This document shows positions 21,355 to 33,900 of a DNA stretch of 64,000 nucleotides, piece after piece (positions within the stretch are counted from its first letter, which is position 1; every line of letters starts with the position of its first letter). Under the pieces are notes generated by a model. It did not search any database. It saw only the letters and a program-made list of their open reading frames with translations, and was not told where the DNA came from. Made by a program: the position numbers and the translations under genes. Origin of the DNA: Eunapius fragilis (taxonomy: Eukaryota; Porifera; Demospongiae; Spongillida; Spongillidae); assembly GCA_963681505.1 (NCBI GenBank), contig OY811990.1, forward strand, positions 62,001 to 126,000, given 5' to 3'.

Positions 21355-22678
21355 TCGCACACACACACTCGCACACATGCACATACACAAAAATGTATAC
21401 TCACTGTCAGGGCACAAGCATGATTTAACATGCACTATGTCTTACAGCCTTCTTGCACAACATTGCACGTTCTGACTGGCATATTGCGTGTACTGGACTG
21501 GTATGTTATATGAAGGGGACAGGTGCATTGGATTGGTGTGTTGTGTGTACTACACTAGTATGTTGCATGTAATGGATTGAAGTATTGTATGGCATGTTGT
21601 ATGAGGGGGAGGGGGGGGGAGGGTCACATTTATAAACACATGCACAGGGTGTTTGCTATGATAAAATGCAAAGTCTCCCATTTAAGTCATTTTAGCACCA
21701 TAGAATGTAGAATTATGTGAGGGGGTCTGCAGTACATGCAACACATCAGTCCAGTACATACAAAAAACCATTCCAGTACATAAACTATACAACCAGTTCA
21801 GTATAACACACCAGCCCTGTATATACATCACACGCATGCGTGCGTGCGCGTGAGTGCAGGCCTATTGCGATAGTGTGATGGATTATTGTCAGCTTGCCCA
21901 CACAGCGGACTTGAGTGTCGGAACGGTGATAATAAGCAATATCAATATTCCAAAGGCAACAATGCTCTGAGGCACCATGAGCTTTAAACAAAAACCAAAA
22001 ACAAAAACTTTAAAACCTTAAAAGCTTTTTAAAAAAACTGGAAAACTCTATACCATGGTCATATCAGTGGACCTTATAAGTACGGTAACTTTAGTAGAGC
22101 ACAGTTTAATCACTCCTCATGAGCTTCTAGGCCTAGTAGAACAGTGGTACTCGTCTATCAGATAGTTCAGTGCATGAAGTTCAGTACTCAATAGCCTAGA
22201 GTCAAGAAGAATAAACAGCTTTTGCAAAAAAGGATTTTCAATTAGGGAGCGCAGGTTTGATGGACGATTAATATTCATCATGGCTCGGGTGAATGAAATC
22301 TCACTCGGGTGAATGAATTTCATCTAAAATAAAGAATGGTGTGAAACGACCAGGAAAATTGCTCTCACTTTGAAAATCAATGTCTCAATAGTAGAATAAG
22401 TAAAATTCAACGATCTGCAGAATCTGATATGAATGGGACTCCCTCGGGTATGCTGCAAATTTGATGCCAGAGAGATACATCTTCATTCAGTGCTTAAGCC
22501 TGAAGGTTACCGAACGTTGGGATGGACGAATGTAAAGGGTTGATAGTGTGTAAAAATATAATTAAATACAGATCTGATGTGGTAATAAGTGCTGAAAATA
22601 TGAATGACGTGGATTGTTCATCTCAGAAGATATGTGGGTTTGAAATTAATGCTATTTTATAGTGGTTTTATTTTAAAA
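20570..22678. repeat. 2.1 kb fold-back: two inverted arms around a microsatellite centre
   Basis: Left arm 20570-21310 and right arm 21832-22678 are inverted copies. Examples: CTATAAAATAGCATCAATTT near 20580 against its complement near 22650; GCAACGCACCCGAAGGAGTC near 20762 against the diverged complement near 22440; TCTTCTTGACCTTAGGCTAT near 21013 against the complement near 22195. The centre holds (CA)n at 21311-21374 and inverted copies of the GTACTGGACTGG minisatellite. Related single arms lie at 14930-15297 and 46311-47030. No transposase is encoded. Confidence 0.8.
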
Positions 22679-22699
22679 GCACAAGCCTGGTTTTGTCAT

Positions 22700-23173
22700 A
22701 AAACGTCCCACGTGTATATAACAACATCAATGTTCATTTTAATTTCAGCATGCATAATAACCTGAATACATTAAGAATTTCTATTGAGGTTTTACAAGTG
22801 ACAAACCTAAAAATACCTGAAGACCTGAGAAGACTACCACAATTAACTAGTTCTAACAAATATTTAGATCAAGACTTCAGAGCATGAACTTGTCTCATTT
22901 TTACAAATATTAACTGTTTCAGTACTAGGCAGTATATTAGTGCATATATATGCCATTACTTGCCTTTGTGTAATGCATGTGCGCATAAACTTTGAGTAAT
23001 ACTGACGGTAATTGCAAATGTCTCCGCAAACATATTCAGCATTGCAGGAAATAAAATGGTATGCATACATGATTATCAATAAACATACACAGCAGTGTTT
23101 GCGAGTTAGAAAATGTAGATGTTAAGCCTGGAGGTGGGAAGGTACTTTTTAAAATTTATTGGTGATTCAATAA
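22700..23173. other. No gene recognised
   Basis: AT-rich sequence leading to the second assembly gap. Confidence 0.5.
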
Positions 23174-23373
23174 NNNNNNNNNNNNNNNNNNNNNNNNNNN
23201 NNNNNNNNNNNNNNNNNNNNNNNNNNNNNNNNNNNNNNNNNNNNNNNNNNNNNNNNNNNNNNNNNNNNNNNNNNNNNNNNNNNNNNNNNNNNNNNNNNNN
23301 NNNNNNNNNNNNNNNNNNNNNNNNNNNNNNNNNNNNNNNNNNNNNNNNNNNNNNNNNNNNNNNNNNNNNNNNN
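23174..23373. other. Assembly gap (200 N)
   Basis: Exactly 200 undetermined bases, bordered on the right by a GC-rich 18-base tandem repeat that probably runs into the gap. Confidence 0.99.
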
Positions 23374-23445
23374 CGCCGTCTCCCCCTGCATCGCCGTCTC
23401 CCCTTGCACCGCCGTCTCCCCTTGCACCGCCGTCTTCTCCTGCAT
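23374..23445. repeat. 18-base tandem repeat truncated by the gap
   Basis: Four copies of CGCCGTCTCCCCTTGCAC with small changes. Because 18 is divisible by three, the minus strand reads as a Gly/Asp/Ala-rich hexapeptide repeat. The frame continues on the minus strand from an ATG-proximal stretch near 23520 (VMDLSEHDLRQMEVDQD), so a coding origin is possible but unproven. Confidence 0.8.
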
Positions 23446-23569
23446 CACTATCTTGATCTACCTCCATCTGTCTCAAATCATGTTCTGATAAATCCATTAC
23501 ATGTACTTTGCAAAGTGATGTGAGCATAGTTTTAGAAATGCTTTTATAGGCCTCACGAAGTTGGTGAAG

Positions 23570-23790
23570 AGGCTGGACTTGATGCCTTTGAAGTGAATAA
23601 ATTGCTTGTGTCGAAAATCTTGTTCGCTAGGAAGGCTGGACTTAACCTTCTTTGAAGTGTATGAATTGCTTGTGTCGAATAATCTAGTTCGCTAGGAAGG
23701 CTGGACTTAACCTTCTTTGAAGTGTATTAATTGCTTGTGTCGAATAATCTAGTTCGCTAGGAAGGCTGGACCTAACCTTCTTTGAAGTGG
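23570..23790. repeat. 65-base tandem repeat, about 3.4 copies
   Basis: The unit contains AAGGCTGGACTTAACCTTC, TTTGAAGTGTAT, AATTGCTTGTGTCGAATAA and TCTAGTTCGCTAG. The first copy is diverged, and the next ones differ by one or two bases, which indicates recent amplification. Confidence 0.9.
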
Positions 23791-24221
23791 AAAATGGGTG
23801 CTATAATGTTCATAGACGATGCTGTTGTCATCCCAGGAAGGTTCGCAGTTTCGGTGACATGCTTTTGATGTTTACGTACTATTATTGCGTCATTATGGAT
23901 GAATAATTACAACGTTACTGCCACACCCAATGACAAATCATTGAAAGCAGTGTCATATGATGCACACCATGACTAAAACACAACACAGCAACAGTTATTT
24001 ACACAAGTGCAGCAGTCTGTTCTGAGTCTCAAATCACCATTTTTGAGTCACCAGCAGTCATGTCAGAACTCCAATCGACACTGCAGGTAAATGCAAGCAC
24101 TCCAACACCACCCATGGCACTGAATCACCATGTAATTACAAGACTCTGGCAGAAGCTTTGATTGAATAACCTCCACATCTGACAGATATCACTCACTCAT
24201 CACCAATCCGATCTCTGACAA

Positions 24222-25985
24222 GTGCAGTACACAATCACTACAATAACTCCACACCTAAATTGTACACAACCATCACCAAGTCCGGTCCCATACACTGATG
24301 TGCGATGCACCATCACTGAAAGACTCCACACACCTAAATTGTCACCAAGTCTGGTCCCTGCACGATGCACCATCACTAACTCCACACACCTAAATTGTAC
24401 ACAACCATCACCAAGTCTGGCCCCTGACACCATCACTGACTCCACACACCTAAATTGTACACAATGGTCACCAAGTCTGGTCCCTGACACTGAAGTACGA
24501 TGCACCATCACTAACTCCAAACACCTAAATTGTACACAACCATCACCAGTCTGGTCCCATACACTGATGTGCGTTGCACCATCACTGACAGACTCCACAC
24601 ACCTAAATTGTCACCAAGTCTGGTCCCTGACACTGAAGTACGATGCACCATCACTAACTCCACACACCTAAATTGTACACAACCATCACCAGTCTGGTCC
24701 CATACACTGATGTGCGTTGCACCATCACTGACAGACTCCACACACCTAAATTGTCACCAAGTCTGGTCCCTGACACTGAAGTACGATGCACCATCACTAA
24801 CTCCACACACCTAAATTGTACACAACCATCACCAAGTCTGGCCCCTGACACCATCACTGACTCCACACACCTAAATTGTCACCAAGTCTGGTCCCTGACA
24901 CTGAAGTACGATGCACCATCACTGACTCCACACACCTAAATTGTACACAACCATCACCAAGTCTGGCCCCTGACACCATCACTGACTCCACATACCTAAA
25001 TTGTACACAACCATCACCAAGTCTGGCCCCTGACGCCATCACTGACTCCACACACCTAAATCGTACACAATGGTCACCAAGTCTGGTCCCTGACACTGAA
25101 GTACGATGCACCATCACCAAGTCTGGCCCCTGACACCATCACTGACTCCACATACCTAAATTGTACACAATGGTCACCAAGTCTGGTCCCTGACACTGAA
25201 GTACGATGCACCATCACTAACTCCACACACCTAAATTGTTACACAACCATCACCAAGTCTGGTCCCTGACACTGAAGTACGATGCACCATCACTAACTCC
25301 ACACACCTAAATTGTACACAACCATCACCAGTCTGGTCCCATACACTGATGTGCGTTGCACCATCACTGACAGACTCCACACACCTAAATTGTCACCAAG
25401 TCTGGTCCCTGCACGATGCACCATCACTAACTCCACACACCTAAATTATTACACAACCATCACCAAGTCTGGCCCCTGATACCATCACTGACTCCACATA
25501 CCTAAATTGTACACAATGGTCACCAAGTCTGGTCCCTGACACTGAAGTACGGTGCACCATCACTAACTCCACACACCTAAATTTTTACACAACCATCACC
25601 AAGTCTGGCCCCTGACACCATCACTGACTCCACACACCTAAATTGTACACAATGGTCACCAAGTCTGGTCCCTGACACTGAAGTACGATGCACCATCACT
25701 AATTCCACACACCTAAATTGTACACAAACATCACCAAGTCTGGCCCCTGACACTGAAGTACGATGCACCATCACTAACTCCACACACCTAAATTGTACAC
25801 AACCATCACCAAGTCTGGTCCCTGACACTGAAGTACGATGCACCATCACTAACTCCACACACCTAAATTGTACACAAACATCACCAAGTCTGGCCCCTGA
25901 CACCGAAGTGTGATGCACCATCACTGACTAATTCCACACACATAAATTGTACACAACCATCGCCAAGTCTGGTCCCTGATAAGTG
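24222..25985. repeat. 1.76 kb complex minisatellite
   Basis: Composite units combine three blocks: CACACACCTAAATTGTACAC, AACCATCACCAAGTCTGGYC and CCTGACACTGAAGTACGATGC/CACCATCACTRACTCC. They recur more than 20 times in variable order (long, short and AATGGTCACC variants). Long frames on both strands exist only because the unit lacks stops. No splice or start context supports a gene. Confidence 0.95.
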
Positions 25986-25989
25986 TGAT

Positions 25990-26480
25990 GCACCATTACC
26001 ATCTCTGGACACGTACTCCACCCACTGAACAATCACCGCAGCACGTGCCATCATTACATGGCAATGCCAACCTAAACCTCTTCAAATTTTCAGGACTAGC
26101 ATCATTCACTTTTGTAGCCAACACTACTCTCATCCTCCTATATGTAGAGTACACCAGTCAAATAGTAAATCATCTCATATTTATATCATACCTCTTTATA
26201 TATACTATGTGAAGTTAGAGCTGTCACCTGCACACAGCATGTATTAGAATGACGTGTTGATGGACTACAGGGACACTGTAAAGTTACACGCATATGAGCA
26301 AATAAATGCACACTTGCATTTGACAATACATGTATGCAATGGCCATTCAGGTAAACAGAAGCCATATCAACACCAGCAAATCTAGATATGGTCATCAGTT
26401 TAGATGTTCAAAGAAGCAATGAATATTGATTGATAATACATGCTACACACCCATATACAGGCATTTTCTTCCCACCTGTT
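25990..26480. other. No gene recognised
   Basis: Unique-looking AT-rich sequence between the minisatellite and the repeated exon cluster. Confidence 0.5.
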
Positions 26481-26489
26481 AATTAACAC

Positions 26490-27215
26490 TTACATAATGT
26501 TCCATAAAGTTGTTTTGCAAAAGAAGAACTCTGTAACCTGGAGTTGGTAGAGGCTCAGAAAATGTCACTTGTACACCACCATTACCTTTTTTACAGTGAT
26601 TACTCATTTGCAGTGAGACAGACTGCCAGCTGTACGACCAGCTGCTATATCTTCCTGATGTTCCACATAGCTGCTTTTCAAATGAAGAACTCTGTAACCT
26701 GGTGTTGTTAGAGACACAGACACAAATGCACCATTTTCAAAAATGGCAACAGACACCTGTACACAGTACATTTAAAAAATTTACCTTGCATCCAACGTGT
26801 TTACACTTAATGTGCAAGACATAGAAGCTATATCAACAACCAGTAGACCACAATAGTGGGAAGGGCCTAGCACAGAACTTCAAAAGAATCATGAATTCTG
26901 GCATGCTACAGCATGGCATGACCCTTACCTCCTTGATCCTCCTAAATTGACCTACACCTTGCTGTACCACCTATATGCCACAACATATCAAATCTCATTA
27001 GAACAGACATAGAAACCAGACAGACAGAATGTGCAAGATGGATGAATAAGGCTGCCCTGACTCACTGACTCTCCCATGGGAGCTGATTGCTGAGAAGGAT
27101 GGCAGCTGTATGACCCATTGCTGTACCATAAAGCTGCTTTGTACTCTGTAACCTGGTGTTAGTAAAGGCTCAGAACAAATGTTAAAATGTATAGTACCAC
27201 CATTACCTTTTTTAC
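26490..27215 (-). pseudogene. Three diverged copies of a TPGYRV-type exon
   Basis: Minus-strand segments at about 27215-27110, 26765-26650 and 26600-26493 share a pattern: GNGG or ENGA, a beta-like stretch (VQVTFSEPL; FVSVSLTT; CSEPLL), the invariant TPGYRV, then a polar segment ending in a phenylalanine- or tyrosine-bearing motif (NNFMEHY; SSYVEHQ; SSFMVQQ). Two are bounded by candidate splice signals (AG before GTAATGGTGG or GTGTCTG; GTAAGT-like after EHY). They look like duplicated exons of a repeat-domain protein or a repeat derived from one. The domain is not recognised. Confidence 0.45.
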
Positions 27216-27480
27216 AGCTTGATTATGTACCATATTAATTGACAAATGAGCCATTCCAATGACTGGTGTATACACTCAGCAAACAGAATAGGGCATTTGA
27301 TTAGCTGACCACATGTGTGCTGGACATGTTAGTACATTGGTCACCTGAAATTCTATGTGGTATTGCATTTTGTGTATACCCACCACACCCGCCCACACCA
27401 GTCATAGTATTCTGAGTAGACATGAGTCTTGTGTTTAAAACATAGAACACAGTGCCTTCAAGTACATCACCAGTGGTACA

Positions 27481-27850
27481 GGGTCATTGATTAGCTGCAT
27501 GTTGAATAACAGCCTTTGCCAGCACACAGCCAGCTATTTGCCCTGTCTTATGACCACAGAATATGTGATCCATGCAGGGTCATTGATTAGCTGCATGTTG
27601 AATAACAGCCTTTGCCAGCACACAGCCAGCTATTTGCCCTGTCTTATGACCACAGAATATGTGATCCATGCAGGGTCATTGATTAGCTGCATGTTGAATA
27701 ACAGCCTTTGCCAGCATATAGCCAGCTATTTGCCCTGTCTTATGACCACAGAATATGTGATCCATGCAGGGTCATTGATTAGCTGCATGTTGAATAACAG
27801 CCTTTGCCAGCACACAGCCAGCTATTTGCCCTGTTTTATGACCACATAGT
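27481..27850. repeat. 96-base tandem repeat, four copies, beside the Helitron
   Basis: Copies start at 27481, 27577, 27673 and 27769. They are almost identical (one CACACA to CATATA change in copy 3, one C to T in copy 4). A stop-free frame results because 96 is a multiple of three and should not be taken for a gene. It lies about 150 bases beyond the Helitron stop codon and could be part of the element's 3' region. Confidence 0.95.
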
Positions 27851-27852
27851 TT

Positions 27853-27995
27853 GATCACAAGAAGTACTGGCCCATGTTGTGGACAAAGACATCATGATGG
27901 CACACATCAATGTGTTGTGATCATTTGACCAAACCAGCCTATGATTGGGTATCTAGCTAACCCATCATACCTGTGGCACTCCAAATCCAGTGAAA
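27853..27995 (-). other. Probable 3' flank of the Helitron; terminus unresolved
   Basis: Between the stop and the 96-base array lies an imperfect dyad (GATCACAA at 27855, TTGTGATC at 27914). One CTAG occurs at 27951-27954. I could not pair a hairpin with a CTRR end, so the element boundary remains open. Confidence 0.35.
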
Positions 27996-30900
27996 CTAAT
28001 CATCACTGCATTGAGATGTAATTACATCAAAATGGTCATTATTAGTCCATACGATATACAATGACTTTTGTTGCACATCATCAATTAAAGCACTGTCAAG
28101 AACTATTGGGAAAATTGTCATCCAATGCATAGAAGTAGGGTTATAGGAATAAATGTTGCATTTCATCAAGTGAGCAAATGCATACATTTCTGTTTCAGTA
28201 CCCCAACCAACTGTATCCATGTCTGAGGCAATAATGTAGTGTTGTACATTACCATCTACATTAACATTGTGACATGATTCTAGTAAAGGTGCTATGTTTA
28301 GCATGTGTGCAACAATTGCCATTCGTACCGCAAAATGTTGGTCTTGTGAGCCAGTTAGGATGTATGAAAAACATCTGAAGAGGCAGTTCCCATCACCTAT
28401 TGCCTTCACCAAGGTTCTGAGGTTAGGACGTTTCAAGACAACATTTGGACCACCAGGCTCAACAAACTGACATGCACGGGTATATACAAGGTTAAGTTCT
28501 CTGCATTTTTCCCGTTGCCACTGTTCATCAGTCTGATAATACCTGTAACTTGGCCTGGCACTCTGAGGTTCAGCATGTGGAACTGTTACATCACCTTCAG
28601 TAATTTCTATAACATCAGGATTAGATATTGAATGGGCTTTGGATGACCCCAAGCCGAGAGTCTTTTGTTTTTTTCTACCTTTGCTATGTGGAACAGAGGA
28701 TGGCCTCTTGAGATGAGGTGTTACAGACCCACTTTCACCCTCCAATGGAAAAGCACTCAACTTGTGTTTGGTGGGTTTGGACTCGTCATTGGAGAGTGTG
28801 ATCGGAGGAAGGTCAGGTTTGAACTGATGCCTAAGCCTGTTTACTTCTAGAACACATTCAGTACTGACCTTGATAGATCTAGGATCAAATGCTAGCAAGT
28901 GTAATCCAGCCAGTGTTCTAACCCTAGAGATGGCTACATATGCCATTCCTGTTGCAAACACACTGCTGGAAAGGTCGACTATAGCACAATCTAACGACAA
29001 CCCTTGACACTTGTGTATTGTTACAGCAAATGCCAGTATCAAGGGAAATTGTTTTCTTTGCACATAGAACCGACGCAGAATTTGGAATTTGCTACGAATG
29101 CGTTCAATCTTAAACTGCAAATTAGGAGTGTGATCAAATGTGACCTGAATGTACTCCTTGGTGATTGCAGCTACAGTACCAAGTGCACCATTCACTAACC
29201 CCTGAGCAGTGTCTAGATTGCGTCTTAGCATGACCCTAGCCCCTACAGCTAGTTTTAATTCTGCCTCCAAACCAGCAGTTGTGTTACAATCTTTATTTAG
29301 CTTTTCTAGTTCAGATGCTGCCCTCTTGGTCCACTTTACTGTCCCTGCTGTCTCATCAAATTCATCTATACAGGGTATCTTTACATCCTCTGAACTCACT
29401 TTAGAGAGCATGTCTATGTTAAATTGGTCACATGACTTTCTTGTAGCAAATAGGCACACCGGAGACATACCCTGACCTAAAAGTTCTTGGAACTTTTCAA
29501 CAGCTGTGCATGTAATAACAGCTTTGCGCAACTGAGCAAATGTTTTATCTGAAATACAATTAACCCTGACCTCATTTAACAAGTGACCAAATTCAGGGTC
29601 CCGTTTTTGTCGCTCATTAATGGTCAGTTCATCATATACTACAGTTTCTCTCCAGATGTTCACTGATGTCATGCAGCCTAGCCTTGCGGCAATTACTTTG
29701 TTGCAAATATTCTGGAACACCATTGAGCCATTCACTGGAGGGAGCTGTAATATGTCCCCAACGAACAGGACATTCATTGCCCCAAACCATTGGTCACTTC
29801 CAAACACTTCTTCAAGTCTGAGGTGTACATAAGCTAAGCAGAGACTGCTAAGCATGCTGACCTCATCAATAATGATTAGCTTAAGATGTCTGAAAGCATT
29901 TCTCATCACTTTCAAAGTTTCTTTTGGAAGTGGCCAATAGCTTGATGTTTTAGAATCATGTTCTATTGGCAATTGGAATAGCCTGTGAACGGTGACACCA
30001 TCTATATTAAATGCTGCCAGCCCAGTTGGTGCCGCTAGTGCACACCGTACAGAGTCTTTGTTATCCTTCCACAATTCATTTACCATAGCCCTGATGGTAT
30101 GAATTAGGAAAGATTTACCTGTTCCACCAACCCCGCTTATGAACATGCACAGGGGGCTATTTTTAGTACAAGAACATTCACCACTTTCATGACGCTTTTG
30201 GTGAGAAAGATGGTCACTGACACTGTTGAAGACTCGTAGCTGATCTGCATTGAGCTTTGCAACACGTTCTTCAACTGTCTCTGTCCCTGATTTACACTCG
30301 TTGAGATGGAACAAATCTTCCATTGCTGACTTTGCCTCGCCATGGAAGAAGGCATCTTCCTCGGCAGGAGGTGCTGGTGCATCTTGCTCTTGCCTTGCCT
30401 CATTTATCTTTTTTACAGCTGTCTGTGCTTTAAGTATTGCCTGTAATTTATCATGGTGCTCTGAGAGATCAGCATTATCACCAATGAGGCGATTAAAAGC
30501 TACCTCAGCTGTTTCACCATCTGCTATTAGACTACTCTCGTCTCGAAACGGGATGAATAGCAGCATGAGAGAGTAGTAATAGTCCTCCCTTTGATTTTCA
30601 GTTGAGGGGTCAAACAGTTTGTGGTTTGGCAGGACAGGTTTCTGTAATTTCTGGTATACTCTGGAACCATTTTCATTAGTCCCACGGTATGCATACCACT
30701 TTATGAAGTCATACAGGCACACATCTTCCAGCTCTACAGGCCTAGTAGGGTAAAATATGTCCACCACATTACCCTCTAAGATATCAGTGGAACCTGGATT
30801 GTTCTTTTCTATTTGAACAAGCTGGGCATGACTCTTAAGCCTTCGCTTACGCTTATGTGGCATTGCCACATCAACCCATTTGACAGTCACAGATTTTTCA

Positions 30901-33900
30901 GTGAGATGGTCACCAAGCAGTAGGTCACTGGCCTCATAGAGGCCGCACTCTCTGGAACGCAAGGACCTTACCCCAAACGACCACAGCTTGCTATAAATGC
31001 TACTGTTAGCATTAACCTCCTGCCACACATCCTGCATGCCACTTTTCTCAGCCTTGGTTACATAACCTGTGACATAGTGAGCTAGAGTCAATGAAGATTC
31101 AGCTGTGAACTGGATATCCATGTTGGCCCTCCACAAAAGAAGCAACAGTGGATTATAGTCATTGACTCGACACTCATCTGCTGAACGTGGAAGATTGTAT
31201 ATCTTTTTCCTCGACTTAAGGCATTCCTCTACAGAGTTTAGCACTGCACTCTCGGTACAGTCACGAGGAAAGCCAAATCTGCATGTGGTAATAAAAGCAC
31301 TTTTAAGCTTTCTCCTGCGTTTGCAATAGTCTGTACACTTATGCATTTGGTACTTCGTGACTAATGCATGGAGTTCAGGATTCAGAATTGCATCAGGGAT
31401 TTTGCAGGTGATGCGTTCTTGGATCCATGCAAGAACCTCTGTTGGGTCACTCTTTCCAATCACGGGTGCACCTTGAATCCACAATAATACATGATAATGT
31501 GGGGCTCCCCGCATCTGATATTCCTTCTTGAAATAGAAGTGTTCAACTATTCCAAGCACAGACCCTTTCAATATAACAGTATTAAAAAGATCGTGAAAAT
31601 TTTGTGAAAATTTTCTGGAGACAGAAACTGCATCTTCGGTGCAAAGCTTAGATATGGGACAGCTAGCAGGTTGGTCATTGACCTTCCTGAGGTACCTAGC
31701 AATGTGCTCTGAGTCGTACTCTGCACAGCTGAAAGTAAGGAACACTGAAGGTGACCCATATTCTCTAAGCATGCATTTCAGCTCACTACTTTTATGAAAC
31801 CAGTACTGTTTAGTACCACGAACGGACTGAAATATTGTGGAAAGATTTGCCTCAACATTTTCATCAGATTTCGACACTCTAGCAAGGAATTCATGCACAG
31901 GCATTTTGCCTTTACTTGTACTCTTCAGAACATTGTAAATGCCTGCAGAAATTTGCCTCATTTCCTGCTGCCACAATAAGAAGAAAACATATTGTGGATC
32001 TTTTCGAAACCTGGAATCTTTGTTCAGTAGCCTAGACTTGGCATACTCTGATGCTGACACAGGCTTATCTCGAGGGTGAAATTCACCAAACTGTCCTGTG
32101 GGGAAAAGTGTTGGAAAACACATCACATCGAGATGTTTCTGTCTGCTTTGGATTGGATCATCTTTGACATTCAGCATCTTGTACTGTTCAACGTCCATCA
32201 ATGCTGACCCTTGTTGATCCAGTGATCGAATCGTATATGACTGTAATGCAGCTATGTCATCAACAGAGGCCTTTTCTAACATTCTGCTAGAGGCCTTGTC
32301 AACCACCTCTACCACCTTCTTTGCTGCATCATCTAAAGCTTGATCATCCAGATTTTTATACAGCCAGTTTATTTCCTTTAGTTTATGTATGGCTAACTTT
32401 AAGGCATTTACATCTACTAATGTCTGCCAGACAACCTTATTTTTAGTTGGAACACCATTCAAAATTATGAACAGCTCTGGGTCAGGCAAAGTCACTATGT
32501 CAGTTTCACTGACATGGACCTCCGATAGGGTCTCCCATGTTTTGTTTAGTGGTAAGGGCAGAAAGAACATAGTACCTTTACAGGCTTGGAGGGCATTATA
32601 GGCTGGCACTTTACCAGAATATGTACCCAATCTCACTATTGTCTGAAAAGCTTTTGCTCTCTGAATTAACTGCTTACTGAGAGCATCAAGTGACTTTAGC
32701 TCATCGGGAACAGGTTCAGTGACAAGCCCATTAAGAACACATCGTGCAGGCATAGTGTTCTTATTAAGATACGGCAGGCAATACTTACAAATGTAAAGTT
32801 TTTGGGTACCACTATTTTGCAGGATGTGAGCTTTCAATGTCAACCATGCAGCTGTTTGGTATTTGCTGAGGTTACTGAAGTCAACACAAGACACAGCTGT
32901 ACGTCGACATAAACGCTCACAGCAACAACAGGGAAACTCTGCATCATCATTGAATTTGGACTGCAGTTCAGCGATGAGTTCAGCATGTGTAACAAGCAGG
33001 TGTCTTTCAATGCAACCAAGACCAGGCAATGAATGGTCTTCACTGACTATGGGATGCTCTGCACCTTCCTCACTGAACAACTCGGTTAAGTTATCCTTCA
33101 AGCCCAGGTACTCTATTAGTTCATCAACACTCCCACTAGAAAGCATTGAATCAATAGCTTTAATGGCCATGTGTTTTTTGTTGACAGAATAAAGTTTCCA
33201 AAGGAAGCCCCTTAGCACAGGATAATGAGGTGCAGCTGCCCTTATTACCCTCAGTGGACTGGAGCATGTTGGGAACTCACAGGAAATGGGGTGCCCACGC
33301 CACTCACTAAAGCGCAAGTCTGATTGCACAGTGCTATCATGATGCACATAACCACACCCTGAATCAAGACTGTCAAGGCCAGCTCGAACATCTTCTGTGC
33401 ATTGTTGAAATAGCACCTTTGTCCCCAATACAATGTTTATTTCATGTTTAGTGAGCAGCCGACATTCTTTTGTACATTTCCATTTCAGTGGACGCATACT
33501 GACAAAATGCCTGTCGCCTACCTCCTCTGCCACTACACACCTACCATTCAGGTCTACTGGTATAGCACCAAGCTGCCTTGTGTGGTTGTAAGAGGTGTCA
33601 TAGAAGAAAGGCTCTGAATTAGCAGTATGGTACCTTGCCCCACCTAGAATGTCGCTATCAGCTAATTTTATTGCATTAATAGCCCGAACATCATGTAGAA
33701 ATTCACCTGCTATTTTTCTACGCATGTTCAGTGCTTTGTTAAGCAACGCACCTGTACTAACCTCACTAACAGCTGCATGTGCAGATCTAGTACAAACCTT
33801 TTGTGCTAACCATGGGTGGGTTTTGCAAAAGGCATCATTTAACTCATCTAACAATGTACTATTCCTTAGAATAGCCTTTTCAAGGCCACCTTTATACTCC

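Noticed and set aside
24200-25924. Long frames on both strands in the 24-26 kb array
   Set aside because: The repeat unit lacks stops in these frames, and frames on opposite strands overlap completely, which real genes would not do.
27487-27849. 120-codon repeat protein frame
   Set aside because: Follows from a 96-base tandem period divisible by three, with DNA-level identity that includes third positions.
27481-27850. CRISPR-like array
   Set aside because: Head-to-tail repeats without variable spacers, in eukaryotic sequence with introns.
33854-33854. Start of the Helitron protein at this position
   Set aside because: The codon is TTG and the frame stays open upstream to the splice acceptor at 33937.
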